From CAYLLT01 sp964384465 (lineage in GTDB: Bacteria; Planctomycetota; Phycisphaerae; UBA1845; PWPN01): a stretch of DNA of 64,000 nt. The position numbers and the translations under genes are program-made. Below are positions 7,448 through 16,459 of this stretch, in pieces. The stretch is taken from NCBI GenBank assembly GCA_964384465.1, contig CAYLLT010000014.1:7980-71979 (forward strand), in the 5' to 3' direction. Under the pieces are notes generated by a model. The model was given only the letters and a program-made list of their open reading frames with translations, was not told where the DNA came from and ran no database searches. Position 1 is the first letter of the stretch; each line of letters opens with the position of its first letter.

Positions 7448-9181
7448 CTACATCCAAATCCCCGAGAACGCCAGTATCAGCGCCAGGATGATGATCGCGA
7501 ACAGCCCCCACCAGAGCACGACATGACTGTACCAGTGTTCGCCGAGCCCGCTGAAGATGTTCAGATGCCGCCAGTTGAACGTCAGCTCATCGGTCACCTG
7601 CTCAGGGGCCGGCGGCGGCGTCAGCAGGCTCACTGCCACGCAGACGATCACGCAGAAGAACCAGTTGATGATCGCCTGCATGGCGAACGGCTCGATGATC
7701 TGAAGATGCCCCGGCACGAGCTGCACGTAGAGCTTCATGGCGATGCCGAACGCGAAACCGAGAAAGACCGCCGCCGTCGCGCCCGGCCCGTTAATGCGCT
7801 TGAACAGGATGCCGAGGAGAAATATCGCCGCGAACGGCGGCGCGAAAAACGCGTACAGCGTCTGGATGTACTCGAAGAGGCTGCCGCCCAGCCGGTTGAT
7901 GAAGCCGGCCAGCACGATCGCGATGGCCAGCACCACCGCCGACGACCACACGCCCATCATCACGAGGTTCTTTTCCGAAGCGTTCGGCCGCAGCAGCCGC
8001 TTGTAGATGTCCAGCGTGATGATCGTCGCCGTCGAGTTCAGCACGGAGTTGATCGTCGATTGAATCGCCCCGAACAGCGCGGCCAGGAACACGCCGCGCA
8101 GCCCCACCGGCACCAGCATGTGCAGCATGCGCACGTAGCCCTTATCCGCTTCGGGCTTGATCTTGTCCCACGGCAGTTGCATGACCTGCGGGTACTTGGC
8201 GAACAGAATGAGGCCGGGCAGCACCACGATCGCCGGCAGCAGAATCTTGAGATATCCCGCCATCACGATGCCCATGCGGGCGTGGTACATGTTCTTCGCC
8301 CCGAGCACGCGCTGGATCATGAACTGATTGATGACGTTGTACCAGATGCTGACGGAGAATACGCCGAGGAACAGGTTAGGCCACGGCATTAGTGCGTGCG
8401 TGGCCGGCTGAACGACCGAAAGGCGATTGTAATGATCGACGCGGGCCATGTGCTGTGCGTTCTGTGCGACCACTTCAGCATAGGTGCCCTCGCGGGCCTG
8501 GTTGCGGTACAGCATGGTCTTGAAGCCGGCGATCAACGAATGCTCCTCGCCCGACAGCATGTACAGTCCCAGCACGGTGACCATCAGCCCGCCGGCCACC
8601 ATCACGATCAGCATGAAGAAGTCGGTCCACGCGACCGATTTCAGCCCGCCATAGATCGCCCACGCGCCGGCCACCACGCCCAGGACGATGATGGCCGTCC
8701 ACAAGTTCCATCCGAACAGCGTCTGCACGGCGATCCCGCCGCCGTACAGCACCGCCGCCAGAAACGCCACGATGTTGCTGATGACGGTCACGACGGCGAA
8801 GAACTGCCGCAGGGCGGGGTTGAACCGCCTCTCCATGAACTCCGGCGTGGTGAATACCTTCGAGGCCAGCAGGAACGGAATGAAGAACCAGATCAGCAGC
8901 GAGAACGACCAGATGTTGGCCCACTCGGACATGGCCACGCAGATGCCGTATATGTAAGCGGCCCCGATCATGCCGATGAAATGTTCGCTGCTGATGTTGG
9001 AGGCGATGAACGACCCGCCGACGACATACCACGGCAGCGTGCGCCCGGCGAGGAAGTAATCGTCGGAACTCTGGTGCTCCTTGCGGCCCGCCCAGTAGCC
9101 GACTATCGAGATCACCACGAAGTAACCAAGGAATGCGAACAGATCCCAGAAGCCGAGCGTGAATGTGGCACTGTCGGGCAT
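7448..9181 (-). CDS. Sodium:solute symporter (SSS/SGLT family)
   Basis: The 577-residue protein has about 13-14 hydrophobic segments. It carries the family signature near the N-terminus: GYWAGRKEHQSSDDYFLAGR, then W..VGGSFIASNISSEHFIG, the sodium-site region. A helix-rich core and a final helix pair end at the C-terminus (WGLFAIIILALILAFSGIWM). SSS proteins import sugars, sugar acids, amino acids or vitamins with Na+. It follows a ceramidase-like hydrolase, an SDR and a DHDPS-family lyase on the same strand after a repeat-rich gap of 323 bases. Uptake of a sugar-acid-like compound is a reasonable inference. Confidence 0.9.
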   Translation of the reverse strand: MPDSATFTLGFWDLFAFLGYFVVISIVGYWAGRKEHQSSDDYFLAGRTLPWYVVGGSFIASNISSEHFIGMIGAAYIYGICVAMSEWANIWSFSLLIWFFIPFLLASKVFTTPEFMERRFNPALRQFFAVVTVISNIVAFLAAVLYGGGIAVQTLFGWNLWTAIIVLGVVAGAWAIYGGLKSVAWTDFFMLIVMVAGGLMVTVLGLYMLSGEEHSLIAGFKTMLYRNQAREGTYAEVVAQNAQHMARVDHYNRLSVVQPATHALMPWPNLFLGVFSVSIWYNVINQFMIQRVLGAKNMYHARMGIVMAGYLKILLPAIVVLPGLILFAKYPQVMQLPWDKIKPEADKGYVRMLHMLVPVGLRGVFLAALFGAIQSTINSVLNSTATIITLDIYKRLLRPNASEKNLVMMGVWSSAVVLAIAIVLAGFINRLGGSLFEYIQTLYAFFAPPFAAIFLLGILFKRINGPGATAAVFLGFAFGIAMKLYVQLVPGHLQIIEPFAMQAIINWFFCVIVCVAVSLLTPPPAPEQVTDELTFNWRHLNIFSGLGEHWYSHVVLWWGLFAIIILALILAFSGIWM

Positions 9182-9286
9182 GGGGGGAATGTACGGGAGA
9201 AGGTGGCTGCCGCCAAGGGGACATTCGTTCTCCGAAGTAGCCCACAGCTCGCAGCCTGATTCGTGGTTAGCGTCTGCGTGCTGAGA

Positions 9287-9470
9287 GTCCCGGAGGGACG
9301 GTTGAGAATAGCCCAGCCTTTCAAGGCTGGGAATACGGTGCGTATGTGAATGTTAGTCCCGGAGGGACGGTTGAAACGATGATCTCAGTCGTCCCTCCGG
9401 GACTTTGTTCGACCCGTGTCACTTACCCAGCGTTAAAACGCTGGGCTATTCTCATCCCGTGCCTCCGGCA
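9287..9470. repeat. Palindromic repeat cluster between symporter and hydrolase genes
   Basis: The 323-base gap 9182-9504 contains no gene. It holds two direct copies of gtcccggagggacggttga (9287 and 9356), the second paired with an inverted copy ending at 9403. There are also two hairpins with the arms cccagcc/ggctggg (9312-9331) and cccagcgtt/aacgctggg (9426-9445). The segment gagaatagcccagc near 9304 recurs inverted as gctgggctattctc near 9440, so the whole is one large inverted structure. It looks like a REP/BIME-type element and may separate the transcripts. Confidence 0.6.
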
Positions 9471-9504
9471 CGCTAAACAGTACGCAGCCTGCGGGCTCTC
9501 AACG

Positions 9505-10893
9505 TCAGCGGGACTCGTCCAGCATATTTGCGATGTGGCGCTTGCAAGCTTCGATCAGTCGCGGCAGCGCATCGCGGTCGAACGGGCTTTGCCAGACCTG
9601 GTAGATGTCGTGATCGTACCGCTCGGGCGGGCTGAGATAACTGCTCTGGCCGTTGACGATGTTCATGACCACGATGGCGAGATCGGGAAACGCGGCCCGC
9701 AGCGCGATCTGGAAGTCGGAGTACGCCTCATTCGGCGTGCCGACGATGATGCCGTCGCCGATGCGCCAGAGCCATACGGGAATGGCGCAGGTCGGGCCGC
9801 TGCCCATCGAGCGCACGATCCGCAGCTTGCGCCGCAGCCGCTCGGTCATCGCGCGATCGGTGCACGCGGCCAGCTCGCGCTCGACTTCCTCTCTGGAAGG
9901 AAGCTTCTTAAGCGGCAGATCGACCGTGATCTGCCGCACGTCGAGCACCGCGGATGGCTCGAACGCCCGCCGTCTCCACGTCGCCAGCGGCGCGCCCGAC
10001 TCCACCACCCCCGCGTATTCCAGGGCGGTGGCGGGCGGAAGCATCGTCGAAAGCGCGGTGACGACGGCCAGGCCCAGTTGCCGGCCGTTCGCGTCGGCGA
10101 TGGCGGTGTCGCCGGTGTACTGCTCGCGCGGAGCGAGTTCGCCGGAGGCGCCCTGCAAAAAGAGGCACGGTGCGCCGCCGGTCTCGCGCTCCACCACCTC
10201 GCGCATCGCGCCCACGTAATCCGGCGAGAGCAGGCGGTTGTCCCACGCCAGCGTCGTCGGGTGGCAGGCGTAATTGACGAGCGTGGCCACAGCCCTTCCG
10301 CTGGGTTCCGTCACGCGCCCGACGAGTACGGTGTCGTCCGCCGGATTCCGGGGGTTGAAACCGCAGACGATTCGGTCTTTCTCAGGATCCGGCAGATCAC
10401 GGTTCGTGGCCAAACCGGATCGACCCGCAGCCCAGGTCAGGATCGCCGGCTTCGCCCCGGCGAGCGCTTCCTTCGTCGCCTCGACCAGCGAACCCGTCAG
10501 ATGGACCAGGTACGGCATGATCAAGCGCCCGCCCGGTTTGTCCGCATCCTCCCGGCAGAGCGAGCACGACGCGTGCGTGTGCGTCAGACTGAGCATCACC
10601 CGCGCCGGGTCGAGCCCAAGCCGCTCCAGCAGCGTGCCGCGAAGACGCTTCTGGTCGTCGTCATCCTGCCACCAGCCGCCGTCGATCGACGCGAGGACGA
10701 GCGGTGCGTCCTGCGCCGTTTTCCGCATGGCGAGGACGGTCAGCGAAAGCGGCCGATGGACGCCTTCGGCCACGTCATGTTTGGCCGCGCCCCAGCTACG
10801 GTTGTAGATGCCGACCGGCGGCGTGATGTCCCGCCGCGCGACGCCGGCCTCGATAGAAGCGGATGGAGGTATCTGATCCGGCGGGCCGTTCAT
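9505..10893 (-). CDS. Neutral/alkaline ceramidase-like hydrolase (N-terminal domain only)
   Basis: The 462-residue protein matches the N-terminal catalytic domain pattern of neutral ceramidases. It has an early AGVARRDITPPVG start, SLTHTHAS as the metal-binding HxH, VNYACHPTTL and an LFLQGASGELAP nucleophile-region motif. True neutral ceramidases are about 650-700 residues with a C-terminal Ig-like domain, which is missing here. No signal peptide is visible, so the protein is probably cytoplasmic and acts on another amide or ester. The gene starts inside the end of the SDR gene with a 4-base ATGA overlap, which is strong evidence of translational coupling. Confidence 0.75.
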   Translation of the reverse strand: MNGPPDQIPPSASIEAGVARRDITPPVGIYNRSWGAAKHDVAEGVHRPLSLTVLAMRKTAQDAPLVLASIDGGWWQDDDDQKRLRGTLLERLGLDPARVMLSLTHTHASCSLCREDADKPGGRLIMPYLVHLTGSLVEATKEALAGAKPAILTWAAGRSGLATNRDLPDPEKDRIVCGFNPRNPADDTVLVGRVTEPSGRAVATLVNYACHPTTLAWDNRLLSPDYVGAMREVVERETGGAPCLFLQGASGELAPREQYTGDTAIADANGRQLGLAVVTALSTMLPPATALEYAGVVESGAPLATWRRRAFEPSAVLDVRQITVDLPLKKLPSREEVERELAACTDRAMTERLRRKLRIVRSMGSGPTCAIPVWLWRIGDGIIVGTPNEAYSDFQIALRAAFPDLAIVVMNIVNGQSSYLSPPERYDHDIYQVWQSPFDRDALPRLIEACKRHIANMLDESR

Positions 10894-11711
10894 CGTCCCT
10901 GCCCCCCCATGCCGAAGAGGCTCAGGCCGCCATCCATCAGCAGCGTCGAACCGGTGATGTGCCGGTTGGCCGGGTCGCAGAGATACGCCACCTGCTCGGC
11001 CACCTCGTGCGGTTCGATCAACGCCTTCACCGGGACGGCCTCGCGCGATCGCTCGCGCAGGCCGGGCGTCTGGTCGAAGATCCTCCCGCTCAGGCCCGCA
11101 TCGACGTAGCCGGGGGCGATCTCATTGACCAGGATCCCGTGCTGCGCTAACTCGGCCGCCATGCACCGGCACAACATGCGCATCCCCGCCTTGGATACGC
11201 AGTACGCGGGGATGGTGGTATGCACGACGTGCGCGGCCCAACTGCCGACGAAGACCACGCGGCCGGGCTTGCCCCGCTGCACAAGGTGCATCGCGGCGGC
11301 GTGGGCGAGATGAAACGCGCCGTTCAGGTTGACGGCCAGCTCGCGCTGCCAGATTTGCGGCGTCAGCTCGGGGAAGCGGGCCAGCGCGACCACCGCGGCG
11401 TTGGGGATGATGAGCGTGGGGACGCCCAGTTCCTGCTCAACGGCATCGACCCAAGCCGCGACGGCGGCGGCGTCCGACACATCGACGCAATCGTATCGCG
11501 CGCGGCGGCGGAGCGCGCGGATCTGGGTCAGCAGCGCGTGCGCCTGCTGCGCATCCACGATGTCGCCTACGGCAATGTCCGCGCCGCGCCGCGCGAGTTC
11601 AATCGCGATCGCCCGGCCGATGTCGCCGGCCCCGCCGCTGATGATCGCAACCTGACCTTCGAGAGGCGATTGCGGATTGTGGATTGCGGATTGCGGATTT
11701 GGTACTTGCAC
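10890..11711 (-). CDS. Short-chain dehydrogenase/reductase (SDR)
   Basis: The protein has the classical SDR pattern: the nucleotide-binding glycine motif SGGAGDIGRAIA, an NAAV motif (usual NNAG), a catalytic Tyr/Lys pair in YCVSKAG, and a C-terminal GSTLLMDGG. It should be an NAD(P)-dependent alcohol/sugar dehydrogenase. The first 16 residues (MQVPNPQSAIHNPQSP) are encoded by a short tandem repeat, so the ancestral start may have been nearer LEGQVAI, with the repeat having extended or replaced the 5' end. The upstream gene ends 12 bases away and the downstream gene overlaps by 4 bases. Confidence 0.88.
   Translation of the reverse strand: MQVPNPQSAIHNPQSPLEGQVAIISGGAGDIGRAIAIELARRGADIAVGDIVDAQQAHALLTQIRALRRRARYDCVDVSDAAAVAAWVDAVEQELGVPTLIIPNAAVVALARFPELTPQIWQRELAVNLNGAFHLAHAAAMHLVQRGKPGRVVFVGSWAAHVVHTTIPAYCVSKAGMRMLCRCMAAELAQHGILVNEIAPGYVDAGLSGRIFDQTPGLRERSREAVPVKALIEPHEVAEQVAYLCDPANRHITGSTLLMDGGLSLFGMGGQGR
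11667..11700. repeat. Short tandem repeat of about 8-9 bp (gattgcgg-type)
   Basis: Four imperfect copies of gattgcg(g)/ggattgtg lie in a row and encode the first residues of the SDR. Related arrays occur at 27941-27975 and 55509-55590. Confidence 0.7.
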
Positions 11712-11723
11712 GTCAACAGCTCG

Positions 11724-12638
11724 CTATTCTCGCACTGCGGCCATAATCAACTCGAATAATCGGTCAACTTCCCGTCTAGTCTCCTCGTCGAGCACGAAAC
11801 CCACCGGGCCGCGGACGATCGTGTTGCGGAAGATGCCCTGCCTGACCAGAAGATACTTCTCCACGGCCAGGAACGCATCGAGACTCGTCTGTACCGCGAT
11901 CATCGACGAAATCGGCAGCGACAGACGGTAGATCTGCCGTTCATCGCCGGCTGCGAGCGCCCGCCACAAGGCGACCAGGCCGTCGATCAGATCGGCGCCG
12001 GGCATGGTGCCGACGATGCCGCGGCGGAAGCTGTCCACCAGCGCGATGCCGCCGGTGCCCTCGAAGACGCGGGCCTTGCCGCCGGTCGCCTCGCGCAGAG
12101 CGGTCAGCTTCGGGCCGATCGGCTGCGCCTCCGGCTTGAACAGTACGCGCTCGCCGTATTCCGCGAGGACCTTCGCCTGAAGCTCGACCGGCATCGGCCG
12201 GCCGACATAGCCGCTGGCGTCCTGCACGATCACCGGCAGCGACGTCGCCCGGATGATCCGTCCGTAGTACCGCAGCAGTTCCGACTCAGTTACCGCGATC
12301 GAGACCGGCGGGACCGCCATGACCGCAGAAGCGCCGACGCTCTCCGCGTGTTTCGCGTATCGCTCGGCGGAATGCCCGCTCTCGGCGCCGACGCTGATGA
12401 CCACAGGTCCGCGCTGCCTCGCGAAGGTGGAAGCCCGTGCCGCAAGCTGCTCGCGCTCCTCACTCGACAGACGAAGTACCTCGGACACCATCGCCATCAC
12501 GATGCCGTCCGCGCCGCGATCGAAGAGCCACGCGATCTCCCTTTCCAGCGTGGCGTAGTCGATGGATTCGTCTTCGTGGAACGGGGTTTGAAAGACGGGG
12601 AAGACGCCCTGGAGCGGCTTGGATACCGGGGGCGTCAT
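11724..12638 (-). CDS. Dihydrodipicolinate synthase / N-acetylneuraminate lyase family aldolase
   Basis: The 304-residue protein is of normal length for this TIM-barrel class I aldolase family. It starts with GVFPVFQTPFHEDESIDYATLE and has RGADGIVMAMVSE where GGTTGE-type residues bind substrate carboxylate. A Schiff-base lysine lies in RVLFKPEAQPIGPK. The GTTGE motif is not conserved, so dihydrodipicolinate synthase itself is unlikely. A pyruvate-releasing or related aldolase for a sugar acid fits better. It is the first gene of the set that continues with the SDR and the ceramidase-like hydrolase, which points to catabolism. Confidence 0.85.
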   Translation of the reverse strand: MTPPVSKPLQGVFPVFQTPFHEDESIDYATLEREIAWLFDRGADGIVMAMVSEVLRLSSEEREQLAARASTFARQRGPVVISVGAESGHSAERYAKHAESVGASAVMAVPPVSIAVTESELLRYYGRIIRATSLPVIVQDASGYVGRPMPVELQAKVLAEYGERVLFKPEAQPIGPKLTALREATGGKARVFEGTGGIALVDSFRRGIVGTMPGADLIDGLVALWRALAAGDERQIYRLSLPISSMIAVQTSLDAFLAVEKYLLVRQGIFRNTIVRGPVGFVLDEETRREVDRLFELIMAAVRE

Positions 12639-12674
12639 CGTGCGTACATCCTCACATCCTTAATTTCGGGGCGA

Positions 12675-13001
12675 TCACACTTCCGCCGGCGTTTCGCCCT
12701 CGGACAACACCTTCTGGATCGCGCTGCGGACGACGGTGACCTTCACGTTGGAGGATTCATCGACCTTGAGCGTCACTTCCAAATCCTTGACCGAGACGAC
12801 CGCGCCGATGAGGCCGCCGATGGTCATGACCCGGTCACCGCGCTTGACGTTGGCCAGCATGTCCTGCCGCTTCTTTTTCTCCCTACGATTGCCGCTCAGA
12901 ACAATCGCATAGAAGACGACCAGCATCAGCAGCAGGCCGATCCAGAGTTGCGAGCCCGGCCCGCTCTGGGCCAAAAATGCCGAATCCATGATGTTTATCA
13001 C
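12675..13001 (-). CDS. yajC: Preprotein translocase accessory subunit YajC
   Basis: The 108-residue protein has one N-terminal membrane helix (QLWIGLLLMLVVFYAIVL). The conserved YajC cytoplasmic domain follows: basic NRREKKKRQDML, then VKRGDRVMTIGGLIGAVVSV and a VVRSAIQKVL end. It associates with SecDF in protein export. It overlaps tgt by 4 bases (ATGA), the tgt-yajC arrangement found in many bacteria. SecD/SecF, which often follow, are not here. Confidence 0.95.
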   Translation of the reverse strand: MINIMDSAFLAQSGPGSQLWIGLLLMLVVFYAIVLSGNRREKKKRQDMLANVKRGDRVMTIGGLIGAVVSVKDLEVTLKVDESSNVKVTVVRSAIQKVLSEGETPAEV

Positions 13002-14140
13002 TCAGCAGATCTCCCGAAACTCACCGCGTCCGCTCCGGCCGCGTCCGCCACCGGAAACTCGGCCAGCATCGTCCCCCAATCACCGGTTGGAATCAAGTCC
13101 CGCAGGCGGCCCATGAATCGCTGGTAAAACCATAGATTATGCACGGTGACGAGCATGGGCCCGAGCATTTCCCTCGACATAAAGAGATGCCGGATGTACG
13201 CGCGGCTGAACTGCCGGCACGTAGGGCACGGGCAATCGCGTTCGAGCGGCTCATCCTGCTCGCGGTACTTCTCATTCCGCAGTCGGAGCGAACCCGCGGC
13301 GGTGAACGCATAAGCATTGCGGCCGTTGCGCGTCGGCAGAACGCAGTCGAACATGTCCACACCGGCACGGACCGCGGCCAGGATGTCCCGCGGCATGCCG
13401 ACGCCCATCAGATAGCGCGGGCGGTCCTCCGGCAGGCGGCCGACCAGATCGTCGAGCACGTCCACCATCTGCTGGTGCGTCTCGCCGACGGACAATCCGC
13501 CGATCGCGTAGCCGGGGAAATCCAGCTCGATCAGCCGCTCGGCACAAGCGCGCCGCAATTCGGGGAACACGCCGCCCTGAACGATCCCGAACAGCGCCTG
13601 GTCGTGCCGGCGGTGCGTGTCTTTGCACTCGCGTGCCCAGCGGAGCGTCCGCTCTACCGCTTGAGCCACTGTGACGCGATCGGCATCGCCCGGCGGGCAT
13701 TGATCGAATGCCATGATGATGTCCGCCCCAAGCTGGTTCTGAATGCGGATTGCGGTTGCCGGGTCGAGTTGAATCCACGCACCGTCGATGTGCGAGCGAA
13801 ACGTCACGCCTTCGTCGGTGATCCGGTTCAGTTCCGCGAGCGAGAAGACCTGATATCCGCCGCTGTCGGTGAGGATCGGGCCGTCCCAGGCCATGAACGT
13901 GTGCAGGCCGCCGAGGCGCTCGATCAGCTCCGCCCCCGGCCGCTGGCAGAGATGGTAGGTATTGCCGAGGATAATCTCCGCCCCACTGTCGCGGACCTGA
14001 TCCGGCCAGACACCCTTGACGCTGCCCTTGGTGCCGACGGGCATGAACGCCGGCGTGCGCACCGGGCCGTGAGGCGTGGTGAGGATACCTGTTCGCGCCG
14101 GACCGTCCGGATCACGCTGCTTGATCTCGAATCTGAGCAT
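12998..14140 (-). CDS. tgt: tRNA-guanine transglycosylase
   Basis: The enzyme exchanges guanine 34 for the queuine precursor in GUN tRNAs. Visible marks are TPAFMPVGTKGSVKGV, the ILGNTYHL motif, a catalytic aspartate region WDGPILTDSGGYQVFSL, the second aspartate in VDMFDCVLPTRNGR, and the zinc site CPCPTCRQFSRAYIRHLF. The length of 380 residues is normal. It is the first gene of a two-gene unit with yajC. Confidence 0.96.
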   Translation of the reverse strand: MLRFEIKQRDPDGPARTGILTTPHGPVRTPAFMPVGTKGSVKGVWPDQVRDSGAEIILGNTYHLCQRPGAELIERLGGLHTFMAWDGPILTDSGGYQVFSLAELNRITDEGVTFRSHIDGAWIQLDPATAIRIQNQLGADIIMAFDQCPPGDADRVTVAQAVERTLRWARECKDTHRRHDQALFGIVQGGVFPELRRACAERLIELDFPGYAIGGLSVGETHQQMVDVLDDLVGRLPEDRPRYLMGVGMPRDILAAVRAGVDMFDCVLPTRNGRNAYAFTAAGSLRLRNEKYREQDEPLERDCPCPTCRQFSRAYIRHLFMSREMLGPMLVTVHNLWFYQRFMGRLRDLIPTGDWGTMLAEFPVADAAGADAVSFGRSAE

Positions 14141-14225
14141 GCGTTCGTATTGTAATGGACACGGGTATACTCATGCTGCTCAGAAAATGGGCTCGGGGGC
14201 ACTCGCAAGGGCGTCGATCGGTGTG

Positions 14226-14306
14226 GTAGGTCCCGTCTGCCGGACGGGACCTCTGCCGCAGCGCCACCGCACGGACGTGAGGTCCCGCCCGGCAGGCGGG
14301 ACCTAC
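14226..14306. repeat. Inverted repeat with 27-bp arms (aggtcccg family)
   Basis: The arms at 14226-14252 and 14280-14306 match at 25 of 27 positions in inverted orientation, and each arm is itself a hairpin (ggtcccg...cgggacc). The element fills most of the gap between the divergent tgt and LD-carboxypeptidase genes. Confidence 0.65.
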
Positions 14307-14390
14307 TCGCTCTGCCGCGCGGTTTTCATGATTGGTGGTGATCCGATCATGTCGTCCTCGTGCGAAAACCGGGAACATGATTGGAGATCG

Positions 14391-15488
14391 ATGTTGAATC
14401 GAGCCAAGCTGGTGATGCTTATGATCGGTTTGTCCACGGCTGGGGTCATTGCCGATGAGCCGGCGCCGGTCTTTCCCGTGGGCCTGAAGCCCGGCGACAC
14501 CATCGCCATTGTCGCTCCGGCGGGGCCTGCGGAGCGGCCGCGGGTCGAGCTGGCCAGGACGCGGCTCGAAGCGATGGGCTTCAAACTGCGGATGGCCGAT
14601 GACCTCTACCGCCGGCGCGGGTATCTGGCCGGCGACGATGTTCGGCGGGCCGAGGAGTTGATGGCCGCTTTTCGCGACCCGCAGGTCGATGCGATCTTCT
14701 GCGCGGGCGGCGGCTACGGCACGACCCGCATGCTCGATAAATTGGACTACGCGGTCATACGCAAGAATCCCAAAATCCTCACCGGTTTCAGCGACATCAC
14801 CGCGCTGCACCTGGCCATCCAGCGGAAGGCGCACTTCGTCACTTTCCACAGCCCGGTGGCGATGTATGGGCTGGGAAGCAAAGAGAACCTCAGCGATTTT
14901 TCGCTGGAATACTTCTGGCGGCCGCTGCTGGTGGAAAACTACTTCGATGCCGACGGCTCCGCCCTGCCGGCCGGTTATACGTTCGATCAACCCAAGGGAG
15001 CGCCGCCGGTTCAGACGATATCGCCCGGCGTGGCCCGCGGGCGGCTCACCGGAGGCAACCTGTCGCTGGTCTGCCCGCTCATGGGCACCGAGTTTGAAAT
15101 CGAGACGGCCGGCCGGGTGCTGTTCCTCGAAGATCGCAACGAGGAGCCGTACCGGATCGACCGCTATCTTTCACAACTGCGGCTCGCCGGCAAACTCGAC
15201 CATCTGGCCGGCGCGATCCTCGGCCTATTCACCGATTGCGAAGCGAAAAGTCCCGGTGAGAGCCTCACGCTCGAACAGGTGTTCCGCGATTACTTCGAAA
15301 AACTGGGTGTTCCCGTCATCCTCCATTTCCCGGTCGGGCATTCGCGGTTCAATGCCACGCTGCCCATGAGCGTTCTGGTGGAAGTCGATGCGGAAGCGAA
15401 ACGGGTGACGGTGCTGGAAAATCCGGTCCGATTGGCGGAGAGAGACGGAAACAAACCTGATAGAGAGGAAAACAATGCATCGCGATAG
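14391..15488 (+). CDS. LD-carboxypeptidase (peptidase S66 family), exported
   Basis: I chose the ATG at 14391 because GGAG lies 4 bases upstream and the product begins with a signal peptide (MLNRAKLVMLMIGLSTAGVIA). The frame is open earlier, but through repeat DNA. S66 enzymes cut the L-Lys/mDAP-D-Ala bond of murein tetrapeptides. The catalytic residues seem present: Ser134 in TGFSDITAL, Glu in EDRNEEPYRIDRYL and His in FPVGHSR. Export to the periplasm is unusual for LdcA, which is cytoplasmic in E. coli. The stop overlaps the next gene by 14 bases. Confidence 0.88.
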   Translation: MLNRAKLVMLMIGLSTAGVIADEPAPVFPVGLKPGDTIAIVAPAGPAERPRVELARTRLEAMGFKLRMADDLYRRRGYLAGDDVRRAEELMAAFRDPQVDAIFCAGGGYGTTRMLDKLDYAVIRKNPKILTGFSDITALHLAIQRKAHFVTFHSPVAMYGLGSKENLSDFSLEYFWRPLLVENYFDADGSALPAGYTFDQPKGAPPVQTISPGVARGRLTGGNLSLVCPLMGTEFEIETAGRVLFLEDRNEEPYRIDRYLSQLRLAGKLDHLAGAILGLFTDCEAKSPGESLTLEQVFRDYFEKLGVPVILHFPVGHSRFNATLPMSVLVEVDAEAKRVTVLENPVRLAERDGNKPDREENNASR

Positions 15489-16428
15489 GCTCAATCGCCG
15501 GGAGATCCTGAAATCAACCGCTGCCGCGATCGGCACGGCGGCTCTGACCAGGATATCCGTCGCGGAAGAAGCGAGCAGCAAACCGGCACTGCCCACGTTA
15601 TGCCTGTTCACCAAGCCGCTACAGAAGCGGCCGTTGGACGATCTGCCGGCACTGGTGGACAACCTCGATTTTGAGGCGGTCGATCTGACCTGCCGGCCGG
15701 GCGGGCACGTACTGCCGGAACGGGTGGAGGACGATCTGCCGAAGGCCTGCGAGCTGTTCAAGTCGGCCGGGATCCGCGTGCCCATGATCACCACCGGCAT
15801 CGTGGACGCCGGCAAGGACAACGCGGAAGCGATCGTCAAAACCGCCGCCGCACTGGGTATCCGATACGTGAAGCTCGGTTATTACCTCTATGGAGATCTA
15901 CTCAATATGCGCGCGCGGCTGGCGGAAGTGAAGGCCAGCCTGCGCGACATCGCCGCCCTCTGCCGGCGGTATCACGTCCAGGCCGGTTTGCACAACCACT
16001 CGGGCCCGACGGTCGGATCGGCGCTCTGGGATGTATGGTACCTGATCGACGATCTGCCGGCGGACGGGATCGGCTCCTATTTCGATGGCGGACACGCGAC
16101 GGTCGAGGGCGGCGACGCCGGCTGGCGGATCGGCCTGAATCTGCTGGCGCCGCGGATTGTCATGCTGTCGGTCAAGGATTTCGCCTGGGAGAAAGACCCG
16201 CAACGTGGCTGGCGGCCGGGCTGGTGCCCGCTTGGCGAGGGGATGGTCCGGTGGGAAGAGGCCCTGCGGCGGCTCAAATCGCAGCCGTTCAGTGGCCCGA
16301 TTTCACTGCACGTCGAGTACCCGCAGCAGGCCGAGCCCGGTTCGCCCGATGAAGAGAAGACTCTGGCGGCCATCCGGCACGATGCGAAAGTGCTGCGGGA
16401 ACTGCTGAAGCGTACGCAACTGGCGTAG
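15475..16428 (+). CDS. Tat-exported sugar phosphate isomerase/epimerase-like TIM-barrel protein
   Basis: The 317-residue protein begins with a twin-arginine signal (NRREILKSTAAAIGTAALT). An AP-endonuclease-2/xylose-isomerase-like barrel follows. Likely metal ligands are in AGLHNHSG, SYFDGGHATVEGG, VMLSVKDFAW and ISLHVEYP, in the order expected for this fold. Such proteins isomerise or epimerise sugars, but the substrate cannot be read from sequence. It overlaps the preceding carboxypeptidase gene by 14 bases, so both are probably made together. Confidence 0.82.
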   Translation: MHRDRLNRREILKSTAAAIGTAALTRISVAEEASSKPALPTLCLFTKPLQKRPLDDLPALVDNLDFEAVDLTCRPGGHVLPERVEDDLPKACELFKSAGIRVPMITTGIVDAGKDNAEAIVKTAAALGIRYVKLGYYLYGDLLNMRARLAEVKASLRDIAALCRRYHVQAGLHNHSGPTVGSALWDVWYLIDDLPADGIGSYFDGGHATVEGGDAGWRIGLNLLAPRIVMLSVKDFAWEKDPQRGWRPGWCPLGEGMVRWEEALRRLKSQPFSGPISLHVEYPQQAEPGSPDEEKTLAAIRHDAKVLRELLKRTQLA

Positions 16429-16459
16429 GGCGCGTCCGAATGATGTTGAGACGAAGTCA

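Noticed and set aside
9346..11109. 587-codon plus-strand open frame across the ceramidase-like and SDR genes
   Set aside because: It is antisense to two well-supported genes and is rich in Arg/His/Gln/Pro as expected from a GC-rich shadow frame.
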